Positions 5,903-7,978 of a stretch of 7,978 nucleotides of DNA are shown in pieces; within the stretch, counting starts at the first letter, position 1, and each line of letters opens with the position of its first letter. The stretch covers positions 1 through 7,978 of the forward strand of contig JAKAUH010000688.1 of assembly GCA_021818605.1 (NCBI GenBank). The letters run 5' to 3'. The notes beneath the pieces are model-generated. The model did no database searches and had not been told where the DNA came from. It was given only the letters and a program-made list of their open reading frames with translations. The DNA is from Planctomycetota bacterium. Lineage in GTDB: Bacteria; Planctomycetota; Planctomycetia; Isosphaerales; Isosphaeraceae. A program made the position numbers and the translations under genes.

Positions 5903-7978
5903 TCACTGGCACTCGGACACTTTCCCCGCCCCGGCACCCCGGTAGGATCGCCATTTCACGAGCCCCGACGCCCCCAGGACCACCAGCGCCCCCACCGTCG
6001 CGACGATCGACACGATCGCCGCGGCGCGCAGGCCCGTCGGGTGATAGACCGTCTCGACGCGACTCGTGCCCGAGCCCGAAAGCAAAACGCTCTGGAGCCC
6101 GCCGTCGACCTTCCGCACCGGCTGCCACGGACCGCCGTTGATTCGGTAGGTCCAGCCGGGGTAATACACGCGGCGAAGGATCAACACGCACGACCCGTCA
6201 TGGTCCACGACGGCCGTCCGGCCGTCCCAGTTCTTCACGGCTGCCCCCGCGCTCGCGGGCGGACCCGCGAGCTTCGGAACGTGGTCCTCGGCCAGAAACC
6301 ACGCGTCGTCGGGGGCATCGGCGATCGACAGCTCGCTGTAGAGCTGGCCCCAGACTTTTGCCTCGTGGACCCGGCGCGCCACCCACGCCGAGGGGAACGC
6401 GCGCGGGTCGTGCACCAGCTTCCACGGGCCCTTCGCGTGCAATTTCGGCATCCCGGCCATCATCTGGTCGAGCACCGGGTCATCGATCACGGCCACGACC
6501 TTCATCCCGCGCGTGTCGTCATTCTGGCCCCACACGCCGTGCGATACGCCGAACCGCCGCAGCCAGTGGCGCTCGATGTCGCTGTTCTCGCCGGGTGGAC
6601 GCGTCGATGCCTCCAGCAGGTAATTCGGCGGCGGCGGCGTGATCCCCAGCGCGGGGAACGCGGCGGTCAGCCCGGCACGCACCGGGACATCTAGCAGCCG
6701 CCCGCCCACCAGGGCGACGTTCGGCTCTCCCGCCAGCCGTTCCAGCACGGGGCTCGAATCCGGCAACGGCACCTCGCGGTACCACCAGATCGGCCCGACG
6801 AGGAACAGTACCACCAGCTCGATCGATGCGAGGGCCATCGGCGCCCACGTTCCCAACCGCCCCAGCCGCCAGGCCGCGATCGTCGCCAGGCCCAGCGCCC
6901 ATGTCAGCCCGGTGAGGCCGTACCGCGCGGTGATCGTGCCCGGCCCGAGCGCCTCGCGGTATTCGGCATCCCCCATCAGACCGATCGACGCATACACCGC
7001 CAGGCCGCCCACCGCGACTGCCAGCACCAGCGCGATCCAGAACCGCCGCGAGTCGGTCGACCGGCCCAGGTCGAGCCCCCGCGCGGCCAGCAAGATCAGA
7101 CCCAAGCTGGTCAGGAGCGTGTACCGCGCCGGCGCGCGGAACCACCCCAGACCGGGGATCTTGAGCACGTAGTAAAACGCGTCGGGCCACCAGCCCGGCA
7201 TCGTTGCCAGCGCCAGGGTCAACCCGGCGACCAGCAGCCACGGCCGCAGCGCCCGATCCCGCGGCGCCGCCACCAGCCCCACCAGCGCCAGGATCAGCGG
7301 GATGACTCCGATATAAACACACGCCTCGCCCGGCGTCGTCCCCTGCCGGGCCCAGAACTCCTCGGGCGCGACGGGACGCCCCAGATATACCGCCGGCAGC
7401 GCAAGTTGCGCCCACTGCCGCGGCGGCAGCGAATAGATCGACAGGAAAGCCGGTGGCCGGTCGAAGCCCGCCACGCCCACCAGTTCCCAGGTCAGCCGCA
7501 ACTGGATCCACGCGATCGCCGCGCCCCAGATCAGCCCCACGGCCAGCCCGAGTAACCGCCATCGATGCCCGGCGCCCAATCCCATGACTCGCCAGCCGCC
7601 AGCCAGGAGCACCAGCCCGGCCGTCCACATCGGGATCTGAAAGTGTCCGAGTGTCACCTGGCACCCCCACGCCAGCGCCAGCCCGGCCAGCCAGCCGATC
7701 CGCCCGGTCGCCGCATAACGGTCGGCCAGGATCAGGCAGAGTGGCAGGAACGGCACCGCGTGATAAAAAGGCTCGTGCACGATGTGCACCGCCTGGAACC
7801 CGCAGAGCGCGAATCCCACCCCTGCCAGCGCCGAGCCCGCCGGGGCGATCCCGATCGTCCGCGCGTAGGCAAACATCGCCACCGCGATCGCCACCGAGTG
7901 CAGCCAGAGCGACAAGCGATACGCGGTGCCGACCTCCAGCAGCCGGTAGAGCACCGAGTTCAGCGGGTAGAATCCCGC
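5903..7978 (-). CDS. YfhO-family-like polytopic membrane protein (5' truncated)
   Basis: The frame is open through the right edge; before the internal GTG at 7952-7954 it reads AGFYPLNS, so the N-terminus is missing and about 691 residues are visible. About a dozen hydrophobic segments fill the first 390 residues. They are followed by a soluble region (about 391-642) and one last membrane helix (about 643-664) ending in a short basic tail. Family-like marks are YPLN at the visible start, GHFQIPMW, the GLGWFRAPARYTL loop, and near the end VYYPGWTYRINGGPWQPVRKVDGG, matching the YYPGW-x-x-x-x-(D/N)G pattern of YfhO-type proteins (Pfam PF09586 group, GT-C-like membrane proteins). Some members of this group are implicated in glycosylating cell-surface polymers, but the substrate here is unknown. 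No partner gene is visible. Family assignment rests on motif memory. Confidence 0.8.
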   Translation of the reverse strand, partial: AGFYPLNSVLYRLLEVGTAYRLSLWLHSVAIAVAMFAYARTIGIAPAGSALAGVGFALCGFQAVHIVHEPFYHAVPFLPLCLILADRYAATGRIGWLAGLALAWGCQVTLGHFQIPMWTAGLVLLAGGWRVMGLGAGHRWRLLGLAVGLIWGAAIAWIQLRLTWELVGVAGFDRPPAFLSIYSLPPRQWAQLALPAVYLGRPVAPEEFWARQGTTPGEACVYIGVIPLILALVGLVAAPRDRALRPWLLVAGLTLALATMPGWWPDAFYYVLKIPGLGWFRAPARYTLLTSLGLILLAARGLDLGRSTDSRRFWIALVLAVAVGGLAVYASIGLMGDAEYREALGPGTITARYGLTGLTWALGLATIAAWRLGRLGTWAPMALASIELVVLFLVGPIWWYREVPLPDSSPVLERLAGEPNVALVGGRLLDVPVRAGLTAAFPALGITPPPPNYLLEASTRPPGENSDIERHWLRRFGVSHGVWGQNDDTRGMKVVAVIDDPVLDQMMAGMPKLHAKGPWKLVHDPRAFPSAWVARRVHEAKVWGQLYSELSIADAPDDAWFLAEDHVPKLAGPPASAGAAVKNWDGRTAVVDHDGSCVLILRRVYYPGWTYRINGGPWQPVRKVDGGLQSVLLSGSGTSRVETVYHPTGLRAAAIVSIVATVGALVVLGASGLVKWRSYRGAGAGKVSECQ

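Noticed and set aside
6519..7670. 383-codon minus-strand frame within the YfhO-like gene
   Set aside because: It overlaps the membrane-protein frame in another phase. The overlapping frame has hydrophobic segments and family motifs; this one is Arg/Gly/Ala-rich noise.

Overview
This is a GC-rich chromosomal window that most resembles a planctomycete, probably of the Isosphaeraceae type. The main reason is the long protein at 701-3916. Its C-terminal block (CHLPLYF, LERYG, QPFFSAG, LPYN, PPWEAQYDLGYYRPGD) and its N-terminal tetratricopeptide-like block resemble hypothetical proteins I recall from that phylum. The assignment is from memory and was not searched.

Layout. At the left edge (1-310, + strand) is the C-terminal part of a short-chain dehydrogenase/reductase. 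It converges on the large protein, which is on the minus strand. The 390-base gap between them (311-700) holds two hairpins and a compact inverted-repeat element at 479-607. That element is bounded on both sides by the same 8-base direct repeat and looks like a small non-autonomous transposon (MITE). The large protein (1071 aa) has a signal peptide, a helical TPR-like block, about 700 residues of Ala/Pro/Ser/Thr-rich low complexity, and a conserved C-terminal domain. Behind it on the same strand lies a complete guaB for IMP dehydrogenase (4168-5679), the first committed enzyme of GMP synthesis. The 251 bases between these two genes carry two arrays of 7-base repeats in opposite orientation, one of them touching the guaB stop codon. 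Upstream of guaB (5903 to the right edge, minus strand) is a 5'-truncated polytopic membrane protein of the YfhO type. A terminator-like hairpin follows it.

The three minus-strand genes are probably separate transcription units. The gaps are 223 and 251 bases, a terminator-like hairpin follows the YfhO-like gene, and no functional link between the genes is apparent. The window is mostly ordinary chromosome. I see no defence, CRISPR, phage or secondary-metabolite system. The items most worth a second look are the MITE candidate, the inverted heptad arrays, and the architecture of the 1071-residue secreted protein.
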